Shown here one piece after another: positions 42,089-52,360 of a stretch of DNA of 64,000 bases. Both the position numbers and the translations under genes were made by a program. The notes beneath the pieces are model-generated. The model made no database searches. It worked only from the letters and a program-made list of their open reading frames with translations, and was not told the origin of the DNA. The stretch's first letter is position 1. Every line of letters begins with the position of its first letter. This DNA comes from Lentzea californiensis (GTDB lineage Bacteria > Actinomycetota > Actinomycetes > Mycobacteriales > Pseudonocardiaceae): the NCBI RefSeq assembly GCF_024648825.1, contig NZ_JANBBE010000005.1:1-64000 (forward strand). Reading direction: 5' to 3'.

Positions 42089-42820
42089 ATGAGTGCAGAC
42101 GCGCTGTCGCTGCAGGCGGTGCGGAAGGTGTACGGCTCCGGGGGTGGTGCCGTCACCGCGCTGGACGAGGTCACCGTCGGCATCCGGCGGGGCACGTTCA
42201 CCGCCGTGATGGGACCGTCCGGCTCGGGCAAGAGCACCTTCCTGCACTGCGCGTCGGGCATGGACCGGCCGACGTCCGGGCGCGTGCTGCTCGGCGACAC
42301 CGACCTCGGCGGTCTGAAGGAGGCCGCGCTGACGCGGGTGCGGCGCGACCGGATCGGGTTCGTCTTCCAGGCCTACAACCTGTTGCCGTCGCTGACCGTC
42401 GAGCAGAACGTCACCCTGCCGCTGCGCCTCGCCGGACGTACGGCGGACCGGGGCTGGCTGCACGAGGTCGTCGGCAGGGTCGGTCTCGACGGACGGCTCG
42501 ACCGGCTGCCGTCCGAACTGTCCGGCGGCCAGCAGCAACGCGTCGCGATCGCCCGTGCGCTGGTGGCCCGGCCCGAGGTGGTGCTGGCCGACGAACCGAC
42601 CGGCGCGCTGGACTCCAGGACCGCGCACCAGGTGCTGACGCTGCTCCGGTCCATTGTGGACGACATGGGGCAGACGGTGCTGATGGTCACGCACGACCCG
42701 GTCGCCGCTTCGGCCGCGCACAGCGTGCTGTTCCTGGCGGACGGACGGCTCGCGGGTGAACTGGCCGGTCCGACTCCGGAGCGGGTCGCCGAGCGCATGA
42801 CGCACCTGGGGGAGTGGTGA
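42089..42820 (+). CDS. ABC exporter ATPase (MacB/LolD type)
   Basis: A 243-residue ABC ATPase: Walker A GPSGSGKST, the family-specific FVFQAYNLLPSLTV Q-loop, signature LSGGQQQRV, Walker B VVLADEPTGALDS and switch His in THDP. The DEPTGALD text marks the MacB/LolD/FtsE-like group that works with FtsX-type permeases in export of peptides or in lipoprotein and stress-sensing complexes. ATG 42089 follows AAGGAG. It is cotranscribed with the FtsX permease. Confidence 0.93.
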   Translation: MSADALSLQAVRKVYGSGGGAVTALDEVTVGIRRGTFTAVMGPSGSGKSTFLHCASGMDRPTSGRVLLGDTDLGGLKEAALTRVRRDRIGFVFQAYNLLPSLTVEQNVTLPLRLAGRTADRGWLHEVVGRVGLDGRLDRLPSELSGGQQQRVAIARALVARPEVVLADEPTGALDSRTAHQVLTLLRSIVDDMGQTVLMVTHDPVAASAAHSVLFLADGRLAGELAGPTPERVAERMTHLGEW

Positions 42821-42906
42821 GCGTGGGACAGGTCCTGACCGCCGAGTTGCTGGCCTTCGCGCTGGTGATCGCATGGAAGTTCGCAGGGAGTGATCGGCGG
42901 TGCTGA
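42817..42906 (+). CDS. possible 27-29 residue membrane micro-protein between ATPase and permease
   Basis: An 86-base-wide junction between the ATPase stop and the permease start encodes, in the third frame, a peptide of 29 residues (GTG 42817) or 27 residues (GTG 42823, which gives GGGGGAG an eight-base spacing). It consists of QVLTAELLAFALVIAWKF, one hydrophobic helix, followed by a basic tail AGSDRRC. It overlaps the ATPase stop and the permease GTG, so all three would be coupled. Third positions are G or C in about 24 of 29 codons, similar to real genes here. I read it as a single-TM subunit or regulator of the exporter. It could also be chance. Confidence 0.5.
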   Translation: MSVGQVLTAELLAFALVIAWKFAGSDRRC

Positions 42907-45377
42907 GCCTCGCCTGGCAGACCGTGAAGGCCCGCACCAGCGGGTTCATCGGAGCGTTCGTGGCGATCCTGTGCGGCACCGCGCTCGTCGCGGCCTGCGG
43001 GATCCTGATGGAGTCGGGCCTGCGCGGCGGCGTGCCGACCCAGCGTTACGCGGCCGCCGACGTGGTCGTCACCGGTGACCGGACCGTGCGGCCGCCCGGT
43101 GGCGACGTCATGGCGTTCGAACACGCCGCCGAGCAGCCCTCCATTCCCGCGGCGCTGGTCACCAAGATCGCCGCGGTGCCGGGTGCGCGGGCCGTTCCCG
43201 AGCAGACGTTCCCCGCCGTGGTGGTCGGGCAGGACGGACAGCCGCTCGCGAGCAGGTCGTACGGTCACAACTGGGACTCCGCCGTGCTCGCGCCGTTCAC
43301 GCTGAAGGCGGGGAACGCTCCGAAGCAGGGCGAGGTGGTCCTGGACTCGGGGCTGGCCGCCGAGGCGGGCCTCGGCGTGGGCGGCGAGGTCCGGATCATG
43401 ACCCGCTCGGTCCCCGAGACCTACCGCGTGGCCGGAGTCGCCGAGGCGGCCGGAGCAGCGCGCCAGGCCTCGGTGTTCTTCAGCGAGACCGAGGCGTCCG
43501 CGCTGTTCGGACGCTCCGGGCAGGTGAGCGCCATCGGCGTGCTCGGTGCCGACGCCCGGCAGGTCGAGAAGGTCCTCGCGGACGACCACGTCACGGTGTC
43601 GTCCGGCGCCGACCGCAGCGCCGCCGAGTTCGACGACGTCAGCCAGACCAAGTCGATCCTCGCGATCCTGGCCGCCTCCTTCGGCGGGTACGCGGTCCTG
43701 GTCGCGATCTTCGTCGTGGCCAGCACCCTCGCCCTCACCGTCGAGCAACGCCGTCGCGAGTTCGCCCTGCTGCGGGCCGTGGGCGCGACGCCGCGGCAGA
43801 TCCGCAAGCTCATCGGCGTCGAGACCACGGTCGTCTCGGTGGTCGCCGGCGTGATCGGCAGCCTGCTCGGCATCGGGGTCAGCCAGGGGCTGCGCGCCGC
43901 GTTCGCGCAGATCGGCGTGGTGCCGGACGACTTCGCCCTCTCGATCAGCCCGGTTCCGCTGGTCGCGGCCCTGCTGATCGGGGTGGGCGCCGCGCGGGTC
44001 GCGGCCTGGAGCGCGTCGCGCAGGCCGTCGTCGATCAACCCGGTCGAGGCGCTGGGCGAGGCCGCGGTGCAGAAGCGGGACGTCGGCAAGGTCCGGCTCG
44101 CCATCGGGTGGGTGCTGACCGCGCTCGGGCTCGGCGCGACCGCGGTGCCGCTGTTCATCGGCGGGCAGATCGGCGCGGCGCTCGCGGTGTCGGCGGCACT
44201 CGTGCTGATCATCGGGCTGGCGCTCACCGGGCCGAGGGTGATCGGGGCGGCGGTCCGGGTGATCGCGCCGGCGCTGGCCAGGTCGTCCGGCGTGAGCGGT
44301 TACCTGGCTTCGGCGAACGTGCTGAAGAACTCTCGCAGGCTCGCGGCCGCGGTGACGCCGCTGATGCTCGCCATCGGGTTCGCGGTGGTCAACTACTACA
44401 GCCAGACGACCCTCACGGCCGCCGTGCAGCAGCAGACCGAGCGGTCGATCACCGCCGACCACGTGATCACCGGTGTCACGGGCGTGCCCGCCGAGGTCGT
44501 CCGGCAGGTCCAGGGCGGGACGGCCACGTCGCTGGTGCGCACCCAGGTGATCACCGCGAGCAGGACCGGGGACGGCGTCGAGGTGCAGAGCCGTCCCGCC
44601 AACGGCCTCGACTCCACCGCGAGCGGCATGGTCGACCTCGGCGTCGTGTCCGGCAGCCTCGACGACCTCCGGACGGGCACGGTCGCGTTGAGCGACGCGC
44701 ACGCCTCCTGGGAGGACAAGGGCATCGGCGACATGGTCGAGTTCTGGTTCGCGGACGGCCAGCAGGCGAAGCTCAAGGTCGTCGCGACCTACGAGCACGA
44801 CCTCGCGTTCGGCGACTACGTGCTGTCCGCCGCCGACGCCCGTGCCCACACCAGGGCCGGCATGGACAGCGCCGTGCTCGTGAAGGGCGCGGACGTCACC
44901 GCCCTCAACGGCCTGACCAGCCGCTATCCGGGGTTGCAGGTGACCGAACGGGTGGCGGCGCAGGACCGGAGCGCCGAGCGGACCCAGTTCCTGCTCAACC
45001 TGGTCGCGGTCGGCGTGATCCTCGGCTACGTCGCGATCTCCGTGTCGAACACGCTGGTGATGTCCACGGCCGCCCGCCGCCGCGAGTTCGCCCTGCTGCG
45101 GCTGGTCGGCACCGGGCGCCGCCAGATCGTCCGGATGATGCGCACCGAAGCGCTGCTGACGGTCGGACTGGCCGCCGTGCTGGGGTCGCTGGTCGCGGCG
45201 GTGCCGCTGGCGATGCTCGCGTTCGGCCTCACCGGCAGCCCGCTGCCCGCCGGGTCGATCCTCGTCTACCTGGGCGCGCTCGCCGGTGCCGCGCTGCTCG
45301 GCCTGGTGTCGATCGCGGTGTCCACCCGGTTGTCGCTGCGTGCCAAACCCATCGACACGATCGGCAGCCGCGAGTGA
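42900..45377 (+). CDS. FtsX-like ABC exporter permease
   Basis: An 825-residue permease with duplicated architecture: an N-terminal TM, a large extracytoplasmic domain, a first FtsX domain (about 250-365, text VEQRRREFALLRAVGATPRQIRK), further TMs, a second extracytoplasmic domain and a second FtsX domain (about 700-820, RRREFALLRLVGTGRRQIVRMM). The pattern is that of actinomycete 10-TM permeases partnered by MacB/LolD-type ATPases. The GTG 42900 has AGGGAG upstream inside the micro-ORF. Substrate unknown: antimicrobial peptides, lipids or lipoproteins. A bidirectional terminator follows directly. Confidence 0.93.
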   Translation: MLSLAWQTVKARTSGFIGAFVAILCGTALVAACGILMESGLRGGVPTQRYAAADVVVTGDRTVRPPGGDVMAFEHAAEQPSIPAALVTKIAAVPGARAVPEQTFPAVVVGQDGQPLASRSYGHNWDSAVLAPFTLKAGNAPKQGEVVLDSGLAAEAGLGVGGEVRIMTRSVPETYRVAGVAEAAGAARQASVFFSETEASALFGRSGQVSAIGVLGADARQVEKVLADDHVTVSSGADRSAAEFDDVSQTKSILAILAASFGGYAVLVAIFVVASTLALTVEQRRREFALLRAVGATPRQIRKLIGVETTVVSVVAGVIGSLLGIGVSQGLRAAFAQIGVVPDDFALSISPVPLVAALLIGVGAARVAAWSASRRPSSINPVEALGEAAVQKRDVGKVRLAIGWVLTALGLGATAVPLFIGGQIGAALAVSAALVLIIGLALTGPRVIGAAVRVIAPALARSSGVSGYLASANVLKNSRRLAAAVTPLMLAIGFAVVNYYSQTTLTAAVQQQTERSITADHVITGVTGVPAEVVRQVQGGTATSLVRTQVITASRTGDGVEVQSRPANGLDSTASGMVDLGVVSGSLDDLRTGTVALSDAHASWEDKGIGDMVEFWFADGQQAKLKVVATYEHDLAFGDYVLSAADARAHTRAGMDSAVLVKGADVTALNGLTSRYPGLQVTERVAAQDRSAERTQFLLNLVAVGVILGYVAISVSNTLVMSTAARRREFALLRLVGTGRRQIVRMMRTEALLTVGLAAVLGSLVAAVPLAMLAFGLTGSPLPAGSILVYLGALAGAALLGLVSIAVSTRLSLRAKPIDTIGSRE

Positions 45378-45418
45378 ACGCGAGAAAGGCCACCCGGACC
45401 GGGTGGCCTTTCTCGCGT
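45378..45418. terminator. 19-bp perfect bidirectional terminator
   Basis: Arms 45378-45396 and 45400-45418 are exact complements with a three-base loop. The hairpin fills the gap between the converging permease stop (45377) and cysteine protease stop (45424), so it can terminate both. Confidence 0.88.
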
Positions 45419-45423
45419 CGTCA

Positions 45424-46350
45424 TCAGCCCACGGGCGGGGCCATGTCGAACCAGTTGAAGCCCTCCACCAGCACCGTGGTGGTCGACGTCGAGCCCGGCA
45501 GGGTGAGCTGCCAGCGGGTCACCGTGCGGTAGGTGCCCGGCGTGAGGCTCTCGTCGGTGTCGGTGTCGGGGTTGTCGGTCACCGGGCTGTACTCGTAGAC
45601 GGACCTCTTCGTCAGCGTCGCGGTGACCGTCGAGTACGCGGACTGCGTCTTCAGGTACTCACCGACGCCGTGGTCGGCCGCCTTGGCCGGGTCCATGTAG
45701 CGGACCTGCACGGTGTTGCCGCCGAACGACCCCTCGACCGCGGTGACCGTGACGAGGTGCCCGCCGCCGCGCTGCAGGCTGTTCTGCGGACCGGCCGAGT
45801 AACGGCCGTAGAGCATCTGCAACGGCCCGCGGGCGAGCCTCTTCGCCATGTCACCGCCGAAGTCCGCGTTCCCGTGCGGGCTGATGCCCTCGGTGGCGGT
45901 GCTCCAGCCCGCGTCACGGGCGGGCTTGGTCGCGATGGTCCAGGCGGCCCGCAGGTTGCTCAGCTTCGTGCCCTTGCTGGTGTACTTCGCGTCGACGCCG
46001 ATCCGGCCGACGGAGTTGGTGATGATGTTGTGGTCGGCCGGGTCCTTCGGGTCGAGGTTCTTGACCTTCGTGGTCAGCCAGCCGACCGGCGCGTTCCTGT
46101 CGTGGGCCCAGTGGTGCAGCACGTTGTAGAGCGACGACGGCCCGCAGTACGAGCCACCGTTGTTCTCGAGACCCGCGCGGTACTGGTCGACGTCGCTGAC
46201 CCCGCACTGCTTCACCGAGAAGTCCGCACCGGCGAGGTCGGCGACCTTCACGCACGGCACGGGCTGGCCGATGATCGGGTCCGCGGCGGCCACGGCCGGG
46301 AGTGCGATGGTCGAGAGGGTGGCGGCGGCGATGATGGCCTGGCGGATCAT
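45424..46350 (-). CDS. secreted papain-like (C39-type) cysteine protease
   Basis: A 308-residue exported protein. The start is ATG 46350 after GGAAGG; the signal peptide runs to about AADP at residue 25. The catalytic Cys is in NGGSYCGPSSLYNVLHHW (about 69), the His in GGGHLVTVTAV (about 198) and the Asp in VRYMDPA, the order of the C39-like peptidase fold. Relatives are secreted proteases or peptide-bond-forming enzymes; this one has no transporter domain and stands alone. The substrate is unknown. The precursor may carry a short propeptide with Cys (PVPCVKVADL, VKQCG) that could form a disulfide or inhibit the active Cys. Confidence 0.8.
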   Translation of the reverse strand: MIRQAIIAAATLSTIALPAVAAADPIIGQPVPCVKVADLAGADFSVKQCGVSDVDQYRAGLENNGGSYCGPSSLYNVLHHWAHDRNAPVGWLTTKVKNLDPKDPADHNIITNSVGRIGVDAKYTSKGTKLSNLRAAWTIATKPARDAGWSTATEGISPHGNADFGGDMAKRLARGPLQMLYGRYSAGPQNSLQRGGGHLVTVTAVEGSFGGNTVQVRYMDPAKAADHGVGEYLKTQSAYSTVTATLTKRSVYEYSPVTDNPDTDTDESLTPGTYRTVTRWQLTLPGSTSTTTVLVEGFNWFDMAPPVG

Positions 46351-46486
46351 GGTCTCTACCTTCCGTTCGCGGAATGCGGTGGTAGGCAAAGACTGTTCGA
46401 GCGCGAACGCGAAGGCATGAGGGATGAACCCCTCAACCCCGACGGCGAAAAGTTGGGTGTATCAGGCCATCCCCCATGCGCCTCCG

Positions 46487-47803
46487 TTAAAGAACCTGCT
46501 GGATCGGGCTGGGCTGCGCGCCGAGGTGCATCGGCATCGAATGCAGCCCGTAGACGATCGAGAGCTTGCGGAACGACAGGTCGCCCGGCGCGACCGCGAG
46601 GCGCATCTCCGGGAACCGCTTGACGAGCGCCGGGTAGGCGATCCGCAGCTCGATCTTCGCCAGTTCGGCGCCGATGCAGCGGTGCGCGCCGTAACCGAAC
46701 GCGAGGTGCTGGCCGGCTGGGCGGTCCGGGACGATGACGTCGGGGCTCGGGTACGCGCTCGGGTCGCGGTTCGCCTGGGACAGCGAGCACGCTACGATGT
46801 CGCCCGCCTTGATCTTCGTGCCGGCGACCTCGATGTCGTGCCGGGCGATCCGCAGGAACGCGACCGACACGACGCTCAGGTGCCGCAGCAGCTCGTCGAC
46901 CAGCCCGTTCACGGCCTTGTCGTCGCCGAGCGCCTGTTCGCGCAGGCCCGGGTCGCGCAGCAACGCGAGGGTGCCCAGCGAGATCATGCTCGCCGTCGTC
47001 TCGAACCCGCCGGTGAGCAGGCCGTCCGCGAGGCCCGCGAGCTCGTCGTCGCCCAGGTCGTCGCCGTGCTTGCGGACGAGCTCGCCGAGCAGCCCGTCGG
47101 TCGGGTTCAGCCGCTGGGCCCGCACGAGCTCGCGGAAGTAGACGATCGACTCCGACACGGCCGACAGCGAGGTCGTGGCCGCGCCGCCGAGGTCGAACCG
47201 CGAGACGCTGCGGCGCTGGAACTCCTCGCGCTCACTCGCGGGCACGCCCAGCAGCTCGCAGATCGTGAGCGCCGGCACGGTCATCGCGAAGTGCTCGACG
47301 AGGTCGACGGGTCCGTCCTTCATGGACATCAGGTCGAGCTGGTCCGCCACGATCGCCTCGATCCGCGGCACGAGCCGGGAGAGGCGGCGCATGGTGAACT
47401 CCGGCGTCAGCACCTTGCGCAGCCGAGTGTGCTCCGGCGGGTCGCTGAACCCGAGCCCGCCCGGCGCCTCGTCCGAGAACAGCCCGAGCTCGCGCAGGTG
47501 CCCGAAGTCGTTGCTGAACGCCACGGAGTCCGCGAGTACCTGCTTGGACGCCTCGTAGCCCGTCACCAGCCACACCGTCACGGGCAGTGGCAGCCTCGTC
47601 ACCGGGCCGTGGGCCTGCATCCGCGCCATCTCCGGCACGGGGTCCAAGCCGTTGCGCCGCAGCGGGGCGAGCACCCGCGAGGGCACGAACCAGGACGACT
47701 CGAGGTCGAACCCGGTCTTGCTGAGGTGTGCGAGGAACCGCTTCCCCATCCACTCGGTCACGCGCGACCGGACGTCGGTCGCTGACTGCAGAACTTCCCA
47801 CAT
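46487..47803 (-). CDS. cytochrome P450
   Basis: A 438-residue soluble P450. The heme loop is intact (FGYGAHRCIG), as are the I-helix GGFETTAS motif and the K-helix ExxR in DELLRHL. The N-terminus lacks a membrane anchor, as is usual for actinomycete class I enzymes. It resembles the CYP105/107 group that decorates natural products. No ferredoxin or core biosynthetic gene lies next to it, so it is an orphan here. ATG 47803 has GGAGG nearby. Confidence 0.93.
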   Translation of the reverse strand: MWEVLQSATDVRSRVTEWMGKRFLAHLSKTGFDLESSWFVPSRVLAPLRRNGLDPVPEMARMQAHGPVTRLPLPVTVWLVTGYEASKQVLADSVAFSNDFGHLRELGLFSDEAPGGLGFSDPPEHTRLRKVLTPEFTMRRLSRLVPRIEAIVADQLDLMSMKDGPVDLVEHFAMTVPALTICELLGVPASEREEFQRRSVSRFDLGGAATTSLSAVSESIVYFRELVRAQRLNPTDGLLGELVRKHGDDLGDDELAGLADGLLTGGFETTASMISLGTLALLRDPGLREQALGDDKAVNGLVDELLRHLSVVSVAFLRIARHDIEVAGTKIKAGDIVACSLSQANRDPSAYPSPDVIVPDRPAGQHLAFGYGAHRCIGAELAKIELRIAYPALVKRFPEMRLAVAPGDLSFRKLSIVYGLHSMPMHLGAQPSPIQQVL

Positions 47804-47847
47804 GACGTGGCTGTCCCTCCGGCGGAAAGGGGGTTACGGGCTGACGG

Positions 47848-47865
47848 TGTCCAACGGAACGGACA
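47848..47865. promoter_or_regulatory. possible operator upstream of the P450 gene
   Basis: TGTCC and GGACA face each other across eight bases (TGTCC-N8-GGACA), 45 bp before the P450 start. The symmetry fits a TetR-type site, but no such gene is adjacent. Weak evidence. Confidence 0.3.
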
Positions 47866-47936
47866 ATAACGACGTGCCCGCCGGCTCGCGTCATACCTGG
47901 GCCTAACGCGCCGTCATACTTTGGTCCAGACGTGTG

Positions 47937-49124
47937 TCAGAACCAGTGCAGGCAATGCGGAGGGCGTTCGGCACGGAACAGAGCGTCAGCTTCGACGGTG
48001 GATCCGCGCGCCTTCACATGTCCGGCGCGGACGAGAGTACTGGGCGTCGTTCCTCCCAGGTAGACCGAGCCCAGGTCACGCACGTCCAGGGAGAGGTCCG
48101 GATCACGGGTCGTCTCCACGCATTCGGCCTTCCCTCCCTCGACTGTCAGCAGATACCGGTGGCGCTCCCCGAGGAACGGGTCGTCGACGTCGAGCACGAT
48201 CTCACCGTCGGTGAGCCAGCCACGCGCGGTGAGCGCCCTCGGCACGTCCAGCAGCCGCACCCAGAGCCAGTCCATCTCACCGCTCGTCGAGCCGGCGTTG
48301 AAGTCGGCGAGCATCCACCGCAACGGATGATCCGCCGGGACGTGCTTGAACACCACCTCGGTCACCAGGTCGTGGTCCAGCGCGAACCGGGCCAGCGCCG
48401 CGAACACGGCGTCGTCGGCGGTGATGATCTCGTCGATGGTCAGCGTGCCGTTGTCGAGCAAGTAGGTGGCGTAGCCGTCCGGGCCACCGTGAGCGTTGCG
48501 GTGCACGGCGACGTAGCGCGGCGCACGCGTGACGGGAGGCATGCCCGCGCCCAGGGCCCACCACCGGTGCGGCCTCGACAACGCGCCTGGCTGGGTGCGG
48601 CGGTAGCGGTCGTAGACCTCCTCCAGGACCTCGGTGGCCTCGGACCGGGGGAGGACCTCGATCGCCCCCGCGGGCACCTGCGTCCTGAACGCGCTGTGCG
48701 CGCGCTGGACGGTCATGCGGCGCGTGTAGGTCGCCGGGCCGTAACCGAACCTGCCGTAGATCCCGCCCTCTGTCGCCAGCAGCACGGAGAGGAACTCTCC
48801 GCTGTCCCGCAGTGCGCCGAGCTGGTGCCGCATCATCGCGGTGAGGACGCCCTGGCGGCGGTGCGTCGGCAGCACACCGACCGAGGTGATCCCGGCGGCA
48901 GGGGCGATGACCGAGCCGGGCAACGTGAGTTCGAACGGGTACGAGATGGCCGTTCCGACGGCCTTGCCCGCCGTCTCGGCGAGGACACCGCGGTCCATCT
49001 CGAAGGCCGACCACCAGACACCACCGCCGTTCGCGTCCGGTGTCTCGGGGAAGCGCCCGAACGCGGTGTGGACGGTGCGGAGGAAGACGTCGAGGTCCTG
49101 GGCTGTCGTGGTACGGATCTGCAC
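47937..49124 (-). CDS. Eis-type GNAT N-acetyltransferase
   Basis: About 395 residues from GTG 49124, which leads straight into the fold (VQIRTTTAQDLDVFLRTVHTAFG). Two GNAT domains and an SCP2-like C-terminal domain make up the Eis layout: acetyl-CoA loop GVLPTHRRQGVLTAMM, then ATEGGIYGRFGYGPAT, which is a strong Eis marker, and the acidic C-terminus with the terminal carboxylate (CLHWF) that serves as general base in Eis. Mycobacterial Eis acetylates aminoglycosides at several amines. The natural substrate is unknown. The divergent methyltransferase shares the short upstream gap. Confidence 0.9.
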   Translation of the reverse strand: MQIRTTTAQDLDVFLRTVHTAFGRFPETPDANGGGVWWSAFEMDRGVLAETAGKAVGTAISYPFELTLPGSVIAPAAGITSVGVLPTHRRQGVLTAMMRHQLGALRDSGEFLSVLLATEGGIYGRFGYGPATYTRRMTVQRAHSAFRTQVPAGAIEVLPRSEATEVLEEVYDRYRRTQPGALSRPHRWWALGAGMPPVTRAPRYVAVHRNAHGGPDGYATYLLDNGTLTIDEIITADDAVFAALARFALDHDLVTEVVFKHVPADHPLRWMLADFNAGSTSGEMDWLWVRLLDVPRALTARGWLTDGEIVLDVDDPFLGERHRYLLTVEGGKAECVETTRDPDLSLDVRDLGSVYLGGTTPSTLVRAGHVKARGSTVEADALFRAERPPHCLHWF

Positions 49125-49185
49125 GCGCCACAGTGGACCGGCGAAAGCGGCGAGCACAAACGCGTTTTCTGGCAAGGTCTGCGCG

Positions 49186-49923
49186 GTGACGAGTGCAGAG
49201 GACTTCGACCGCTGGTACACCGATCGGGCCGGCTCACCGCTGGCCGACGACCTGGTGCGCCGGACGCTCGGCCTCCCTCCGGGCCTCGAGTCGACCAGCC
49301 TGCTCGGCGGGCAGGGCCTCGACGAGGTCGTGCCGGCACTGCGCCTGGCGGAGGGCCGGGTGCTGCTGGACCTCGCGTGCGGTCGCGGCGGGTACGGACT
49401 GGAGATCGCGCGCCGCACCGGGTGCCGCCTGGTCGGTGTGGACTTCTCCGCCGTGGCCGTCGACCAGGCCAGGCAGTCCAGCGACGGAGGCGACTTCCGG
49501 GTCGGCACGCTGACCGCCACCGGCCTGAGCGCGGGCTCCGTGGACGCGGTGCTGATCGTCGACTCGGTGCAGTTCGCCGAGTCCAAGCCGGACGCGCTGC
49601 GGGAGTGCCTGCGCGTCCTGCGCCCCGGCGGACGGCTCGTCATCACCTGCTGGCAGGCGGCCGTTCCCGCGGACGAGCGCGTCTGGCGCCGCATCCGCGA
49701 GCTCGACCTGGCCCGTCAGCTCCCCGAGGCGGGCTTCACCGATGTCGAGGTGTCCGACCGGCCGGAGTGGCGGGAGCGGGAGAAGCGCATGTGGGAGGAG
49801 GCTCTCGCCACCGACGCACCCGGCGACCCCGCGATGGCGTCGATGCAGAACGAGGCACGGAGCGTCCTGGCCACGTTCGACCGGAAGCGCCGCGTCCTCG
49901 CCACCGCGACCAGACCCCGCTGA
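49186..49923 (+). CDS. SAM-dependent class I methyltransferase
   Basis: A 245-residue enzyme. Motif I LLDLACGRGGYGLEIA, the acidic end of strand 2 in GVDFSAVAVDQA, motif IV text VLIVDSVQFAE and post-motif GGRLVITCW identify the Rossmann methyltransferase fold (Methyltransf_11/25 type). GTG 49186 is chosen because the divergent Eis-like gene starts at 49124. The helical C-terminal cap is of unknown specificity. It lies back to back with DUF899. Confidence 0.88.
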   Translation: MTSAEDFDRWYTDRAGSPLADDLVRRTLGLPPGLESTSLLGGQGLDEVVPALRLAEGRVLLDLACGRGGYGLEIARRTGCRLVGVDFSAVAVDQARQSSDGGDFRVGTLTATGLSAGSVDAVLIVDSVQFAESKPDALRECLRVLRPGGRLVITCWQAAVPADERVWRRIRELDLARQLPEAGFTDVEVSDRPEWREREKRMWEEALATDAPGDPAMASMQNEARSVLATFDRKRRVLATATRPR

Positions 49924-50673
49924 TCAGTGGCAGTGGCCCTGCCGCCCCAGGGTCCGCACCGGCGTCGCACCTGGACGCGTCCACTGCGGCACGGGCCGGC
50001 TGTCCTCGCCCCAGCTCGAGTTCTCGTCGGCGTCCGTCCGCCAGAACCACCCCGCCTCCTGTGGCGCGGGCCAGCCCTCCGGGTGCTGCTCCCAGACCTC
50101 GCCACGCCCGTACACGGTCATGTCGAGCAGCCCCAGCGACCCGTTGACCCGCTCACAGCCGCGCGCGGTCGTGGAGTAGGTGAGGAACGTGCGGTCACCA
50201 TCGCGCAAATAGCTGGTCAGGTACCCCATGTCGCCGCCGGCGGGACCGTCCACTCCGCGCACGGAGTACCAGGGCTGGGCGTAGCCCATGAACTCCACGA
50301 ACGGCGCCACCTCGTCCCACGCACCGCTGGTCAGCATCGCGAACGAGACCCCGCGCGCGTTGAGGTACGCGGCGTCGTCGAAGTGCCATGGCACGTGGGT
50401 GCACCCCTCGCACTGCCCCTGGTGAGGTGCGCCGTCCCACCACATGTGCTTGTAGACGACGAGCTCGTCACGCCCCTGGAACAACTCCACGAACGGCACG
50501 GCCCCCTCAGCGCCGACGACCTCGACCTTGCCGTCGAACTCGACCATCGGCAGCTTCCGGCGTTCGGCCGCGATCGCGTCGCCTTCGCGGGTGTGGGCCT
50601 TCTCGCGGGCCAGCAGCGCGTCACGGGCCTGCTGCCAGGTGGCGAGGTCGGCGACGGGCGGGCGTCCGGTCAT
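49924..50673 (-). CDS. DUF899 thioredoxin-like protein
   Basis: A 249-residue soluble protein matching DUF899: RRKLPMVEFDGK near the start, the LFQGRDELVVYKHMWW strand, QCEGCT with its C-x2-C at about residue 90, and a C-terminal aromatic-rich region (AGWFWRTDADEN). The fold is thioredoxin-like; the reaction is unknown. ATG 50673 has GGAGG upstream. Its stop abuts the methyltransferase stop. Confidence 0.88.
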   Translation of the reverse strand: MTGRPPVADLATWQQARDALLAREKAHTREGDAIAAERRKLPMVEFDGKVEVVGAEGAVPFVELFQGRDELVVYKHMWWDGAPHQGQCEGCTHVPWHFDDAAYLNARGVSFAMLTSGAWDEVAPFVEFMGYAQPWYSVRGVDGPAGGDMGYLTSYLRDGDRTFLTYSTTARGCERVNGSLGLLDMTVYGRGEVWEQHPEGWPAPQEAGWFWRTDADENSSWGEDSRPVPQWTRPGATPVRTLGRQGHCH

Positions 50674-50788
50674 GATCAGTCCTCCGTGATGTGCGGGTGA
50701 GTCCTTGCACAACCACGTCGAAGCTGTTGCCGCCGTTTCGACATCGCCTGCCGTGTGACGCTCCCGGGATCAACGTCCACCGAGGTTC

Positions 50789-52352
<1,564 letters not shown>

Positions 52353-52360
<8 letters not shown>

